From contig NZ_SNWA01000002.1 of NCBI RefSeq assembly GCF_004361815.1, forward strand, positions 62,001 through 126,000: a DNA stretch of 64,000 nucleotides, read 5' to 3'. The position numbers and the translations under genes were made by a program. Positions 18,001 to 26,244 of this stretch are shown here, one piece after another; within the stretch, counting starts at the first letter, position 1, and each line of letters opens with the position of its first letter. Under the pieces are notes generated by a model. It was not told the DNA's origin, searched no databases, and saw nothing but the letters and a program-made list of their open reading frames with translations. This DNA comes from Paraburkholderia sp. BL10I2N1 (lineage in GTDB: Bacteria > Pseudomonadota > Gammaproteobacteria > Burkholderiales > Burkholderiaceae).

Positions 18001-19528
18001 GCCATGGGATGAAGCCCTCGCGCAGCAGACGCTCGCGCTCAGCCTTATCTGCTGGAACGGCGGGCTCCCGGCCCGGATCAACAAATGCCGATTCGACCGC
18101 CGCCTCAATGGATCCTCGCACGCCCCCGAGCGCCTCATAGTCGTCCACGCGGAGATTTCCGGCGCCGCCATAGTCGGCAAATAGCCGCTCGAGCGTAAAG
18201 GCGAGCAACGGCAGCGCGTCCACCCCTTCAGCTTCCTGTAGAAGCCGCTCGGTCAGCGCTGGCTGGACCATCAGCTTGTGCCCGGCGGCGGTCGCCCGCG
18301 CGGCAGGCCCCTCGATCACGGCCTTGAATCCGGCACGCTCCATCGGAGGGAGGCTGAAGACACGCGGTGATATGCCGCTCAGCGCCGGGGCGGTTTGCAA
18401 CTGCTCGTAAGCGTCTGTGCGGATCGCCACAACCGCAAGCGCACGCTGCCGTTTGTCGATCGTTTTGATCCCCCCGTTTTTTGCCGTGGCGAGCGTCTGG
18501 GCAAGCAGGGACAGGAAGCGCGAAGATTCCTCTTCGCCTTCTGCGCTGAACAGTTCCTCGCCCTGGTCGACGCAGACCAGAACGGTCGGCGCAACGGCAT
18601 CTGACTCGAGTCGCGAGCAGTGCAGCGTTTGAAGTTGGCCAAGCAGTTGCTCAAATCCACCCGGAGTCTGCACTGCCTGACGGATCTCGGCGCGCGCCTT
18701 GGGCACACCGTGTTCCTGAAAGGCCAGCTCAAGACTGACGACGAGTCCCGTGGCGCCGGTAAGAACAGCCCGCTCTGGCCGGATCACTGGAAGCGGCAAA
18801 AAATTTCGGTCATCGCGCTTCAAGCGCGGCCACAGGCCTGCCCGCAGGAAGGACGACTTGCCCGCGCCGGATGCGCCGAGGATGACCAGCATCCGTTCGA
18901 TCCCCTGTTCGCGGACACTGCGCAGCGTATCGAGCCCGCGCACGATCGCGGCGTCCCGACCAAAGAACACAGCCGCATCATCGGCCTCCAACGCTCTCAG
19001 TCCCGGATAAGGGGGCCGCTTGACATCGTTAGCCGGCGGCCAGGGAAAGCTCGAAGGATCGAGCCCGGCTCGTCGTAGCCCAAGCTTGAGCCGGGAAAGC
19101 CCCGCTTCGGCGAAAGAGACTTCAGTCTCCGGGACGAGCGGGTCATGCAGGACCCGGAAACTCTGGCGTTGAGCCCCGGCGACGAGGTCACAGAGTTGCC
19201 ATTCCGCCGTCATCTCTTTCGGCAAGGCGTCGAGCGGTGCCGCCTCGACAAGCACGCCGAAGATTGTCTTGCCCAGAAATCTGGCAAGGTTAAACTCGGC
19301 CAGGCACGAGCGAGAGTCGCACCACGCGGGTGAAATCAGAAACAACACGGCCTCGCAGCGGTCAGCCGCAGCCTTGAGCGCTTCCTGCCAGTGTTCACCA
19401 GGGGCCAGCCCCTTGACTGGCTCAAGGTCCAGGAAGTAGTCATTCCAGCCGTTATCGGCAAGCCAGCGTCCGATCGCGAGCGCGAGAGCGTTATTCGCGC
19501 TGGAGTGGCTGATGAAGATCCTGGACAT
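15086..19528 (-). CDS. TIR - STAND NTPase - TM - WD40 repeat protein (probable conflict/immunity protein)
   Basis: A 1480-residue protein. Residues 1-95 form a TIR domain (SRIFISHSSANNALALAIG start; AWCDSRSCLAEFNLA places a glutamate at 78 where NADase TIRs carry the catalytic Glu). Residues ~172-590 form an nSTAND1-type NTPase: YPGLRALEADDAAVFFGRD lead-in, Walker A GASGAGKS at 218-225, Walker B VLVCVDQGEELF at ~316-327. A coiled segment (~650-685) precedes one hydrophobic helix (~686-706, VLTGVIAFILLVTGGWII). Residues ~769-1440 are 16 WD40 repeats, then a 45-residue tail. The start at 19528 has GGAGG 7 bases upstream; in-frame ATGs further upstream have no such site. TIR proteins of this kind degrade or cyclise NAD when a sensor domain detects a trigger, and the WD40 array is the likely sensor. 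It stands alone with no obvious partner. Confidence 0.92.
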   Translation of the reverse strand: MSRIFISHSSANNALALAIGRWLADNGWNDYFLDLEPVKGLAPGEHWQEALKAAADRCEAVLFLISPAWCDSRSCLAEFNLARFLGKTIFGVLVEAAPLDALPKEMTAEWQLCDLVAGAQRQSFRVLHDPLVPETEVSFAEAGLSRLKLGLRRAGLDPSSFPWPPANDVKRPPYPGLRALEADDAAVFFGRDAAIVRGLDTLRSVREQGIERMLVILGASGAGKSSFLRAGLWPRLKRDDRNFLPLPVIRPERAVLTGATGLVVSLELAFQEHGVPKARAEIRQAVQTPGGFEQLLGQLQTLHCSRLESDAVAPTVLVCVDQGEELFSAEGEEESSRFLSLLAQTLATAKNGGIKTIDKRQRALAVVAIRTDAYEQLQTAPALSGISPRVFSLPPMERAGFKAVIEGPAARATAAGHKLMVQPALTERLLQEAEGVDALPLLAFTLERLFADYGGAGNLRVDDYEALGGVRGSIEAAVESAFVDPGREPAVPADKAERERLLREGFIPWLARVDPLTEERKRRVARWDELPEAAHAVLERLIRHRLLLRDRRKVEAGNEEVTIVEVAHEAVLRQWPTLTTWLDVNADALKTVDAVQRTAQEWQKNERGAAWLAHSGERLSGAEALLQRSDFERLLGADGLSYLRACRGREEVARAGRESQLRQIAEEQAQVKEEQARTGRTQRRIQVLTGVIAFILLVTGGWIIQQTRAVARQTSLVLASAATTANDAGIYDRGMRFAMLAMGKSWLSPESVEAELELMRGAQASMQTALLSGHQDAVDSAVFSPDGKRVATASWDRTARVWDAATGKQIALLSGHQGWVYSATFSPGGQHVVTASRDRTARVWDAATGKQIVQLSGHQDLVYSAAFSPDGLWVVTASADRTARVWDAASGKVIAQLSGHQGPVFSAAFSPDGRRVVTASSDRTARVWDAASGQVIAQLSGHQGPVLSAAFSPDGQRVVTASDDKTARLWDAATGRVIAALTRHQGPVFSAAFSPDGRRVVTASDDTTARLWDAATGQVIAQLTGHQGPVSSAAFSPDGRRVVTASDDKTARLWDAATGQVIAQLTGHQGPVNSAAFSPDGQRVVTVSVDRTARAWDAAMGILLLRGHQESVVSAAFSPDGQRVVTASRDRTARVWDVATGKQIAQLSGHQGAVFSAAFSPDGQRVVTTSRDQTARVWDAATGKQIAQLGGHQGWVYSAAFSPDSQRVVTASADRTARVWDAATGKQILLLSGHQEPVDSVAYSPDGQRVVTASWDGTARVWDAATGKQILLLSGHQEPVDSAAFSPDGQRVVTTSGDQTARVWDAATGKQIAQFSGHQGSVFSAAFSPDSQRVVTASADRTARVWNAATGKQITQLSGHRGAVGSAAFSPDGQRVVTASADQTARVWDAATGQVIAQLSGHQGAVGSAAFSPDGQRVVTASADQTARVWPIRWLTRNRGRSLAEAVCNEKLVGANLLTADDEAATPLIRGRQGENVCGS
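15225..17224 (-). repeat. 16 tandem 126-bp WD40 units
   Basis: Sixteen consecutive units of about 42 codons each follow the pattern LSGHQ-x-x-V-x-SAAFSPDG-x-RVVTAS-x-D-x-TARVWDAATG. Units are close to identical at the DNA level over most of their length. Differences cluster at the two or three residues after GHQ, at S/D-R/K/Q in the D-x-T turn, and at the strand after WDAATG. Such identity indicates recent amplification or gene conversion. It would form two beta-propellers (7+7 with two spare, or 8+8). Confidence 0.92.
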
Positions 19529-20066
19529 CACGCTGCCTCCTTTTGCTTTTTCTGCAATGTTTGCGCGCGATCGGTCGTTGGCACGCGAACAGGCGCCAGC
19601 GAACTGCATTATAGGAAGTGACTTGTCTCCGAATGGCAACCTCCGTTTCGGAGGCGGGTCGAGGTTTCGTGTGAACTGTCCGGGCAACCGGCAAGGACCA
19701 GAATGCGTTTTACATACAGGTCGATAGTGCATGGCGTTGTGTCGTGCCACGCCAGCGCTCGGGCAATGGCTTTCGCTGTTGGAGTCGATGGATAGAAGCG
19801 ACGGCGTAAACATTCGCACCCGAGGCTTGTTTTGTGCGCAACCGGAACTACGATAAGAAGGCAGAAGAACACTTATTCGACGAATGCCTCCGAATTCAAT
19901 GAACGGCTAAACACGCAGACGAAGTCGATCACGGACCTGCGCCCGGCCGCATGACCCAAAAGGACGCAACAACCGACCGGGGTGTCAGCCAGTTTGTTGT
20001 TGTCCGGTGACATGACTGCAAAGAACGCATCGTTGTCCGCGTCAACATCCGCGGTACGGAGGGGAC
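19529..20066. other. Divergent intergenic region, no gene seen
   Basis: 538 bases between the divergent TIR-STAND gene and the DUF3300 operon. The only clear element is the GGAGG (19536-19540) of the TIR-STAND gene. No open frame here resembles a known protein and I could not place a convincing promoter pair. Confidence 0.5.
19536..19540 (-). promoter_or_regulatory. Shine-Dalgarno of the TIR-STAND gene
   Basis: GGAGG on the minus strand, 7 bases before the ATG at 19528. It decides the start against the longer open frame reaching 19819. Confidence 0.7.
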
Positions 20067-21371
20067 ATGACCAACTGGTACGAACGATGGGCAAAGGCCG
20101 TGCTTTTATGGCTGATCCTGCTGGTGGCGGCTCCTGCCTTTGCGGATCGCGCTCCCGACGGACCTGCACCATACCAGCCGGAGGAGATTGAGGCGCTGGT
20201 TGCGCCGATCGCGCTCTATCCGGACTCGGTTCTGGCTCAGGTCTTGATGGCGTCCACGTATCCGCTCGAAATCGTCCATGCGGCGCGCTGGCTGAAACAG
20301 AACCCGAATGTGAAGGGCGATGCTGCGGTGCAGGCGGTCCAGAATCAGTCCTGGGACGCCAGTGTGAAGTCGATGGTGGCATTCCCACAGATTCTGGAGC
20401 CGATGTACGACAAGCTGGACTGGACACAGAAGCTCGGTGACGCGTTCCTCGCCCAGCAAAAAGACGTGTTCGCTGCGGTGCAGCGGTTGCGGGCGCGCGC
20501 GCAGGAAGCGGGCAACCTGAAGTCGAACGAGCAGCAACAGGTGGTCGTCGAGCCGGCGGGCGCTGGCCAGACGTCCGTCGTGCGGATCGAGCCCGCCAAT
20601 CCTGAGGTCATCTACGTTCCAGCGTACGACCCAGCGGTTGTCTACGGTGCGTGGAGTTACCCGGCCTATCCGCCATACTACTGGCCACCGTACCCGGCCT
20701 ACTACCCCGGCTACTATCCCGGCACGGCCCTCGCGACAGGACTCGCCTGGGGCATTGGCCTTGCAGCTGCCGGTGCGATCTTCAGCGACTGCAACTCGTG
20801 TTGGGGCGGAGGCGACGTCAACATCAACTACGACAAGGCCAGGAACGTCGACCGTAACTTCGACAGGTCGAAGATCCAGAACGGAGAGAGGGGCGGCCGC
20901 TGGCAGCATGATGCGGGCCATCGACAGGGCGTGGCCTACCGGGATAACGCCACGCGCGACAAGTTCGCCGGTTCGCCAGGGGCCGACAGGCGGTCCCAGT
21001 ATCGCGGGCGCGATTCCGGTACAGGTAACCGTGTGGCCACGGCCGACCGGCCGGGCGCGGGCAATCGGGCCACGACCGCAGACAGGGGCGGCGCAGGCAA
21101 TCGTGCGTCGGTGGCAGACCGATCCGCCGGGACCAACCGGGCAGGCGCGGCCAATAGAAGCGCCACCAGCAACGTGAACCGCGTCAGTAGCGGCGATCGA
21201 GCCGGCGGATACGGCGGAGGGCGCGACAGCGCGTTTTCAGGCGTCGGGGGGAGCGGCAGTACCTCGCAGCGCAACTTCGACAGGGGAAGCAGGAGCATGC
21301 AGGGTTCAGGCTTTAACCGGCCCGCGGGCGGCGGAGGTGGCATGCGCGGTGGCGGCGGACGCAGGCGCTGA
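20067..21371 (+). CDS. DUF3300 domain exported protein
   Basis: 434 residues with a Sec signal (AVLLWLILLVAAPAFA, cleavage near 26). Residues ~38-150 match DUF3300 (EEIEALVAPIALYPDSVLAQ, then YPLEIVHAARWLKQN, then VKSMVAFPQILEPM). A conserved VEPANPEVIYVPAYDPAVVYG-like segment follows, then a Pro/Tyr-rich stretch and a hydrophobic alanine/glycine helix. The last ~170 residues are low-complexity Arg/Gly/Ala/Asn-rich repeats (GNRA-type units). The function of DUF3300 is unknown; it is regularly next to DUF2950, as here (10 bases apart). Likely periplasmic or envelope-attached. Confidence 0.85.
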   Translation: MTNWYERWAKAVLLWLILLVAAPAFADRAPDGPAPYQPEEIEALVAPIALYPDSVLAQVLMASTYPLEIVHAARWLKQNPNVKGDAAVQAVQNQSWDASVKSMVAFPQILEPMYDKLDWTQKLGDAFLAQQKDVFAAVQRLRARAQEAGNLKSNEQQQVVVEPAGAGQTSVVRIEPANPEVIYVPAYDPAVVYGAWSYPAYPPYYWPPYPAYYPGYYPGTALATGLAWGIGLAAAGAIFSDCNSCWGGGDVNINYDKARNVDRNFDRSKIQNGERGGRWQHDAGHRQGVAYRDNATRDKFAGSPGADRRSQYRGRDSGTGNRVATADRPGAGNRATTADRGGAGNRASVADRSAGTNRAGAANRSATSNVNRVSSGDRAGGYGGGRDSAFSGVGGSGSTSQRNFDRGSRSMQGSGFNRPAGGGGGMRGGGGRRR

Positions 21372-21381
21372 GGAGCGAACC

Positions 21382-22311
21382 ATGAACGTTCATCCACGAG
21401 GTATGCAAAAATTGCTGTCGCTGACGTTCGCGAACCTCGCGGCAGCAGTTGCGCTGTCGGTCGCGACGGTGCCCTCGGCACACGCACAGAAGAACTTCAG
21501 TTCGCCAGAGGCTGCGATGAATGCCTTTGGCAACGCCGTCGTCAAGGATCGAGAGGACGCTTTACGCACGATTTTCGGCAACGACTTTCGTGAGCTGATC
21601 CCACCCTTCGGCGCGCCAGTGCGGGATACCTTTATAGCCGAGTGGGCAAAGTCCCGCACCATCGAGCCAGGGGAACCCGGGCATGCGCACATCGTCGTGG
21701 GCGACAATGGTTGGACGTTCCCGATTCCCCTCGTCAAGAGCGAGCAAGGATGGCACTTCGATACGCGAGCCGGCGCAGAAGAGATGCGCTTGCGGCGCAT
21801 CGGCCGCAACGAATTGGCCGTTATCCAGGCGATGCTGGCGATCTTTGATGCGCAGCGCGAATACGCGCAGAACAATCACGACGACAAAGGGGTGCTCGCC
21901 TACGCCTCGAAGATGGTCAGTTCACCCGGCAAACGTGACGGACTGTATTGGCCAAGCGGGCCGGATGACACGCCTAGTCCGCTCGGCGCGGCCTTCGTCG
22001 ACGCGAGTTCGCGTAATGCACAGAACACCGGCTACTACGGGTACCACTTCAAGCTGCTGGAATCACAGGGGCCCAACGCGCCCGGTGGCGCCTATGACTA
22101 CGTCGTGCACGGCAAGCTCTTTGGAGGGTTCGCGGTCATCGCCTGGCCAGTGAAGTACGGCGAGACGGGCATCAAGACGTTCATGGTGAGCCATTCCGGT
22201 CAGGTCTATGAGCGCGACCTCGGGCCAGATAGTGCAGCGAAAGCGCAAGCCACGAAATCGTTCGACCCGGGGCAGGGCTGGAGCAAGGTGCGCGATCGCG
22301 ATAGCGAGTGA
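21382..22311 (+). CDS. DUF2950 domain exported protein
   Basis: 309 residues with a signal peptide (ANLAAAVALSVATVPSAHA). The mature part matches DUF2950: FSSPEAAMNAFGNAVVKD at the start, WTFPIPLVKSEQGWHFDT near 110, and the GYYGYHFKLLESQG and VHGKLFGGFAVIAWP segments. The function is unknown; the partnership with DUF3300 is conserved in proteobacteria. Start chosen at 21382 with GAGGAGCG upstream. Middle gene of a three-gene operon with DUF3300 and the SgcJ/EcaC-like protein. Confidence 0.85.
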   Translation: MNVHPRGMQKLLSLTFANLAAAVALSVATVPSAHAQKNFSSPEAAMNAFGNAVVKDREDALRTIFGNDFRELIPPFGAPVRDTFIAEWAKSRTIEPGEPGHAHIVVGDNGWTFPIPLVKSEQGWHFDTRAGAEEMRLRRIGRNELAVIQAMLAIFDAQREYAQNNHDDKGVLAYASKMVSSPGKRDGLYWPSGPDDTPSPLGAAFVDASSRNAQNTGYYGYHFKLLESQGPNAPGGAYDYVVHGKLFGGFAVIAWPVKYGETGIKTFMVSHSGQVYERDLGPDSAAKAQATKSFDPGQGWSKVRDRDSE

Positions 22312-22358
22312 CCCGTTCGCATGCGAGGCGGGTCGTTCGGTTTTCATCGAGGTGAATC

Positions 22359-22826
22359 ATGAAAGTCTGCCTGTCGAGGTCGTTCGCGGTTGCTGCCGTG
22401 CTCGGTGTTGCCGTCCATGGGGGCGCACACGCGAAGACCGAAGCCTGCCATCCCACAACGGAAAAGCAGATTGCTTCACTATTTGATCGCTGGAACGATT
22501 CGCTGAAGACTGGCGACCCGGCGAAGGTCGCGGCGAACTATGCGCCACGCTCAATCTTGCTGCCGACCGTATCGAACAAGCCACGTTTGACCGTCGAGGA
22601 AAAGGAAGACTATTTCAGGCATTTCCTTGAAAACAAGCCAGTCGGTACGATCGACTTCCGCTTTGTCATGATCGAATGCAACACGGCGATCGACGCGGGA
22701 CTGTACTCGTTCAGGTACGCGGACGGCACAGTGGTCAAGGCGCGCTATACGTTCACCTACGGGTGGAACGGACACAAATGGCTGATCACCACCCATCATT
22801 CGTCGAAGATGCCGGAAGGGGATTGA
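22359..22826 (+). CDS. SgcJ/EcaC-like (SnoaL/NTF2-fold) exported protein
   Basis: 155 residues: signal peptide (SFAVAAVLGVAVHGGAHA), then an NTF2-like fold of the SgcJ/EcaC or CaMKII-association type (IASLFDRWNDSLKTGDPAKVAANY, later RYTFTYGWNGHKWLITTHHSS). The family is named an oxidoreductase but has no assigned reaction. It follows the DUF2950 gene by 47 bases with AGGTGA before the ATG, so it is probably the third gene of the operon. Confidence 0.78.
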   Translation: MKVCLSRSFAVAAVLGVAVHGGAHAKTEACHPTTEKQIASLFDRWNDSLKTGDPAKVAANYAPRSILLPTVSNKPRLTVEEKEDYFRHFLENKPVGTIDFRFVMIECNTAIDAGLYSFRYADGTVVKARYTFTYGWNGHKWLITTHHSSKMPEGD

Positions 22827-22850
22827 ACAGGATTCGCGGCCTGAAAAAAG

Positions 22851-22871
22851 AAAAACCCGTTCCGCGGCGGG
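22851..22871 (-). terminator. Rho-independent terminator, minus strand
   Basis: Read on the minus strand, CCCG-N8-CGGG (22856-22871) is followed by a T run (TTTTTCTTTTTT; 22844-22855 on plus is all A except one G). It lies just after the 26-codon stump on the same strand and probably belonged to the lost gene. Confidence 0.55.
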
Positions 22872-22877
22872 CCAACC

Positions 22878-22955
22878 AACGTTGTGTCCTGCATGAGTGG
22901 CGCTCTTCGCGAGAGACTGCGCCACCGCACCGGCTCCAATCAAACCAGTTTTCAT
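22878..22955 (-). pseudogene. NADP-oxidoreductase (F420-dependent reductase-like), N-terminal stump
   Basis: The first 25 codons, MKTGLIGAGAVAQSLAK and on to THAGHNV, are a textbook Rossmann start of the NADPH-dependent F420 reductase / NAD-binding-4-like family. After that the similarity stops and the minus-strand terminator follows within about 10 bases. The body of the gene was deleted. Confidence 0.5.
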
Positions 22956-23222
22956 TTCGACACCTCAGCGGCAACGTGAGTCGATGAAGCCATGCTCCCG
23001 TAGCCTGACCGGCCGTGTTGCCCGGAGCGGTCTTTACGTTCCCGGCTGCCTCGTCGCAATGGCCTGCGGCATCTCATACTTTTCGTTTCGATAGCGCCCG
23101 GTCGCGTCGTGCAAGGCAACCGTAACGAAACCGACGGGCGGTCCCCAGAGTTTCGGCGCAGCGGTTATTCTTTTTGCTTTGCGCGCCCGGCGCCATGTAA
23201 CCCCCGTATCGAGGAGTTCATC

Positions 23223-24218
23223 ATGCAATATCGTAAATTCGGCCGCACCGGCCTGACCGTCTCGCGTCTGTGCCTCGGCACGATGACCTTCGGTTTGCAG
23301 ACCGAAGAAGAAGCGTCACGCAGCATTCTCGACAGGGCGGCCGAAGCAGGTGTGAATTTCATCGATACCGCCGACGTCTACCCGCTCGGCGGCAGCGAAA
23401 ATCTGGCCGGCCGCACCGAGGAAATCGTCGGACGCTGGCTGAAGGGCCGGCGCGACCGGTTCATCGTCGCGACCAAGGCGGTGGGCAAGGTCGGGCCGTC
23501 CCCGTGGGACCAGGGCGCGTCGCGCAAGCATCTGCTCGACGCGATCGATGCGTCGTTGCAGCGCCTCGGCACCGACTATGTCGATCTGTACCAGCTGCAC
23601 TCCGACGATCCCGACACGCCGCTCGACGAGACGCTCGAAGCGCTCGACACCATCGTTCAATCCGGCAAGGCGCGCTATATCGGTGTGTCGAATTTTCTGG
23701 CGTACCGGCTTGCACGGGCGCTGGGGCGCGCGGACGTGTTACGCGTGGCGCGTTTCGTGTCGGTCCAGCCGCGCTACAACCTGCTGTTCCGCCAGATCGA
23801 GCGCGAATTGCTGCCGCTCGCCGGCGAAGAGCAACTCGCCGTGATTCCGTACAACCCGCTGGCGGGCGGCCTCCTGACCGGCAAGCACCGTCACGACGCG
23901 CCGCCCGCGGCCGGCCGCTTTACCGCCACGGTGGGCAAGGCCGGTGCGATGTATCAGGAGCGCTACTGGCACCGGCGCGAGTTCGAAACGATCGACAAAC
24001 TGCGTGACATCGCCGCTCAAACCAGCGGATCGCTGACGAAGACTGCCGTCGCCTGGGTGTTGGCCAATCCGCTCATTACGTCAGCGCTCATTGGCGCAAG
24101 CCGTCCGGATCAGTTGACCGATACGCTTGCCGCGGCGGATCTCGCGCTCGACGCGGAGTTCAAGGCTCAACTCGACGACGCGACTGTCGAATACCGGATG
24201 GGCGACGCAGCACGCTGA
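23223..24218 (+). CDS. Aldo/keto reductase
   Basis: A 331-residue NADPH-dependent (beta/alpha)8 oxidoreductase of the YajO/Tas-like class. Visible: the QYRKFGRTGLTVSRLCLGTM start, the catalytic Asp-Tyr pair in FIDTADVYPLGGSE, the lysine in FIVATKAVG, and the histidine in DLYQLHSDDP. The C-terminal NADPH-binding part carries ALIGASRPDQL. Substrate is unknown; the class reduces diverse aldehydes and ketones. Start has GAGGAG 6 bases upstream. A truncated LysR regulator overlaps its 3' end on the other strand, so its original regulation may be lost. Confidence 0.88.
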   Translation: MQYRKFGRTGLTVSRLCLGTMTFGLQTEEEASRSILDRAAEAGVNFIDTADVYPLGGSENLAGRTEEIVGRWLKGRRDRFIVATKAVGKVGPSPWDQGASRKHLLDAIDASLQRLGTDYVDLYQLHSDDPDTPLDETLEALDTIVQSGKARYIGVSNFLAYRLARALGRADVLRVARFVSVQPRYNLLFRQIERELLPLAGEEQLAVIPYNPLAGGLLTGKHRHDAPPAAGRFTATVGKAGAMYQERYWHRREFETIDKLRDIAAQTSGSLTKTAVAWVLANPLITSALIGASRPDQLTDTLAAADLALDAEFKAQLDDATVEYRMGDAAR

Positions 24219-24789
24219 GTTCCTCGCGCGCGAGGTCGACGAACCGGTCGATCACCGGATTGTCGCGGGTGGCCTGCCACGCGAGACCGACGGTCCATCG
24301 TGCGGCGTCGTCGCGCAAGGTCAGGATGCGGGCGTTGCGCAGCAGGGATAGCGCGTGGGAAGGCAGAAAGGCCACGCCGACACCTGCGGCGACGCCCACA
24401 AGAACCGTCTGGATGTCGCCCGCCTGCTGGACTACCCGCGGCACGAAACCGTGTTCGCCGCACCAGTGCTCGATCTGCTTCGCAAGCCCCGGGCTGAGTC
24501 CGCGTGCCAGCGCGATGAAGCCGGAGTCGTTCAGTTTGTTCAGATCGGCAGGGAGGCGCTTCCAGTGCGCGCTGTCGGGAACCGCGAGGCCCAGTGCCTC
24601 GTCGAGCACCGGCAGGCTGGCCAGCCCGACACCGGCCGGCAGACGCATGAAGCCGACATCGAGTTTGCCGGAGAGGATGCGCCGCGTCTGCTCCGAGGAC
24701 GAATAGTCGTAAAGCGTCACACTGACGTTCGGATAGCGCTTGCGGAATTTCGCGATCAATTGAGGCGCGCGAAGCAGCCTGATTTCCAT
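24160..24789 (-). pseudogene. LysR-type regulator, N-terminally truncated
   Basis: About 200 codons encode a full LysR substrate-binding domain (APQLIAKFRKRYPNVSVTLY, then SGKLDVGFMRLPAGVGL, and later GVAAGVGVAFLPSHAL). The helix-turn-helix that should precede it is missing. Similarity ends abruptly near 24789, where the frame continues into unrelated sequence up to 25557. It overlaps the aldo-keto reductase tail by 59 bases, convergent. Without a DNA-binding domain it cannot work as a regulator. Confidence 0.75.
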
Positions 24790-25453
24790 TTCATTCCTTT
24801 TGACTATCGAACTGCTCATATTTCTCATTTTGCGCATCGATGCGCGTGCGGTCCAATGAGGCTCTTCGCGTCGCATCGATACCGTTTTGTCCGCCACCAG
24901 GGGACACTGCTGGCAGCATCGCGGCCATTGATCGGCTGGCAGCGCAGGCCGCCGATGAACATATCCGGCTGCTGGTTTTTCCCGAGCTATCCCCGAGCCA
25001 GCTGCCGGACATATCGGTATCGCGTCGAAGCGAAGCATCGCGCTCGCCTTTGCGATCGTCACGAGGCGTCGCTCCGCCGACTGCCAGACGACGTGGCCGG
25101 CTCCGGGCAACGGTTGAAGACGGACCTGTTCATGTCGAGATATGTGACACTGCGAAGCATTGTCTTTGCGGCGATCGTTGCTGTGTTCCTCATGGGAAGC
25201 ATCAGGCGGTGAAAAGCGAGCGATATGCCCGCGCAGCAGCGCTTCGGTGACATGGCTCGACATAATTCCCGCGTAGCGTTCGAAGCCGGCTTCTCCCATA
25301 CTCGCGTCTGCGTGTTGCGGCTCGCATAGATAGCAGGCCAGCCGCATTGCGTGCGGTGTGATCTCCGATAGTTGATGATCCAGTGGATCGAATGATTGTC
25401 GGCGACATTTTTCCGGCAATTGACGGCACGACAGTGCCGATGACTGGATCGAC
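24790..25453. other. Debris region without intact gene
   Basis: 664 bases between the LysR relic and the DUF4410 gene. It includes the carbon-nitrogen hydrolase stump (24840-25010). The rest stays open on several frames, but none reads like a known protein and none has a good ribosome-binding site. Confidence 0.45.
24840..25010 (+). pseudogene. Carbon-nitrogen hydrolase (nitrilase superfamily), N-terminal stump
   Basis: The first ~57 codons read like the start of a nitrilase-superfamily amidohydrolase: ALRVASIPFCPPPGDTAGS, then IRLLVFPELS with the catalytic glutamate (PEL). Similarity then stops, before the lysine and cysteine of the triad. It was cut by the same kind of deletion that trimmed the neighbouring LysR gene. 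Confidence 0.5.
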
Positions 25454-26209
25454 ATGTTTACTTCGTTGGAATTCGTAGCTCGCAAGCTAACTCGCCTGGC
25501 AAGCGCCGCACTGGTTGCGGGGTCTCTACTTCTTGCGGGGTGTGCCGGGGGCGTCACCGACGTCAGCCATGCCGCTCTTCATCAAGTGCGGCCAGACACC
25601 ATCTACGTGTATTTCGACAGCTCGCCTGATCAGGTGAAGCTCGACAGCGGAATGGCGCGGAAACTGAAGGCCCGCTTCGCCGGTGCGTCGGAGGCCGACG
25701 AGCAGGACAAGGAAGCGGTCGAAGCGCGTGAGCAGGTGGCCAATGAAATCGTGCGCAAGTTGCAATCGATGGGGCTGCATGCCGAACGTTCGGATGTGCC
25801 GGCGCCTGCAAACCAGAATGCGCTGCTCGTCGAGGGCAGCTTTCAGACGATCGACGCGGGCAACCGCAGACGCCGCATGTTGATCGGCCTTGGGGCCGGA
25901 AAGAGTGAGGTCGGCGCATCGGTCCAGCTTCTGTACAAGCCGGCGGGTGGTTCGCCGGTGCCCCTGCAAAGCTTCGCGGCAACCGCGGACAGCGGCAAGG
26001 CGCCAGGCGTGGTCGAAACCGCAGGGGTGGGTGCTGCGGCCGGCCACGTCGCGACAGCCGCGGCGATGGGCGCAGGTTTGCATGCCGCGACCGAGGCGAA
26101 GCATGACAGCATTCCGGCAGACGCGAAGCGCCTCGCCGATTCGATCGCAAAGCAGGTGGCTGCGTTGGGTGCCGCTAACGGGTGGGTGCCGGCTGGGCCC
26201 GTGGACTGA
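25454..26209 (+). CDS. DUF4410 lipoprotein
   Basis: 251 residues. The N-terminus has a lipoprotein signal with lipobox LLAGC (Cys near residue 29). The body matches DUF4410: a strand starting TIYVYFDSSPDQVKL, a helix-rich middle, then ALLVEGSFQTIDAGNRRRR and a glycine-rich segment. The function of the family is unknown; members are periplasmic lipoproteins of proteobacteria. TerC starts 35 bases downstream, so they may share a transcript, though no functional link is known. Confidence 0.78.
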   Translation: MFTSLEFVARKLTRLASAALVAGSLLLAGCAGGVTDVSHAALHQVRPDTIYVYFDSSPDQVKLDSGMARKLKARFAGASEADEQDKEAVEAREQVANEIVRKLQSMGLHAERSDVPAPANQNALLVEGSFQTIDAGNRRRRMLIGLGAGKSEVGASVQLLYKPAGGSPVPLQSFAATADSGKAPGVVETAGVGAAAGHVATAAAMGAGLHAATEAKHDSIPADAKRLADSIAKQVAALGAANGWVPAGPVD

Positions 26210-26244
26210 TCTCTCGCCACTAACCATCATTTCACACCTCACGC

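Larger units (their letters stand above)
22827..23222. other. Gap with a truncated gene and its terminator
   Basis: The 396 bases before the aldo-keto reductase hold only the F420-reductase-like stump and the minus-strand terminator listed separately. The rest shows nothing recognisable. Confidence 0.5.

Noticed and set aside
24790..25557. Upstream half of a 465-codon minus-strand frame ending in the LysR domain
   Set aside because: The N-terminal 260 codons resemble no protein and overlap the nitrilase-family stump and the DUF4410 gene; the frame is open by chance after a deletion.
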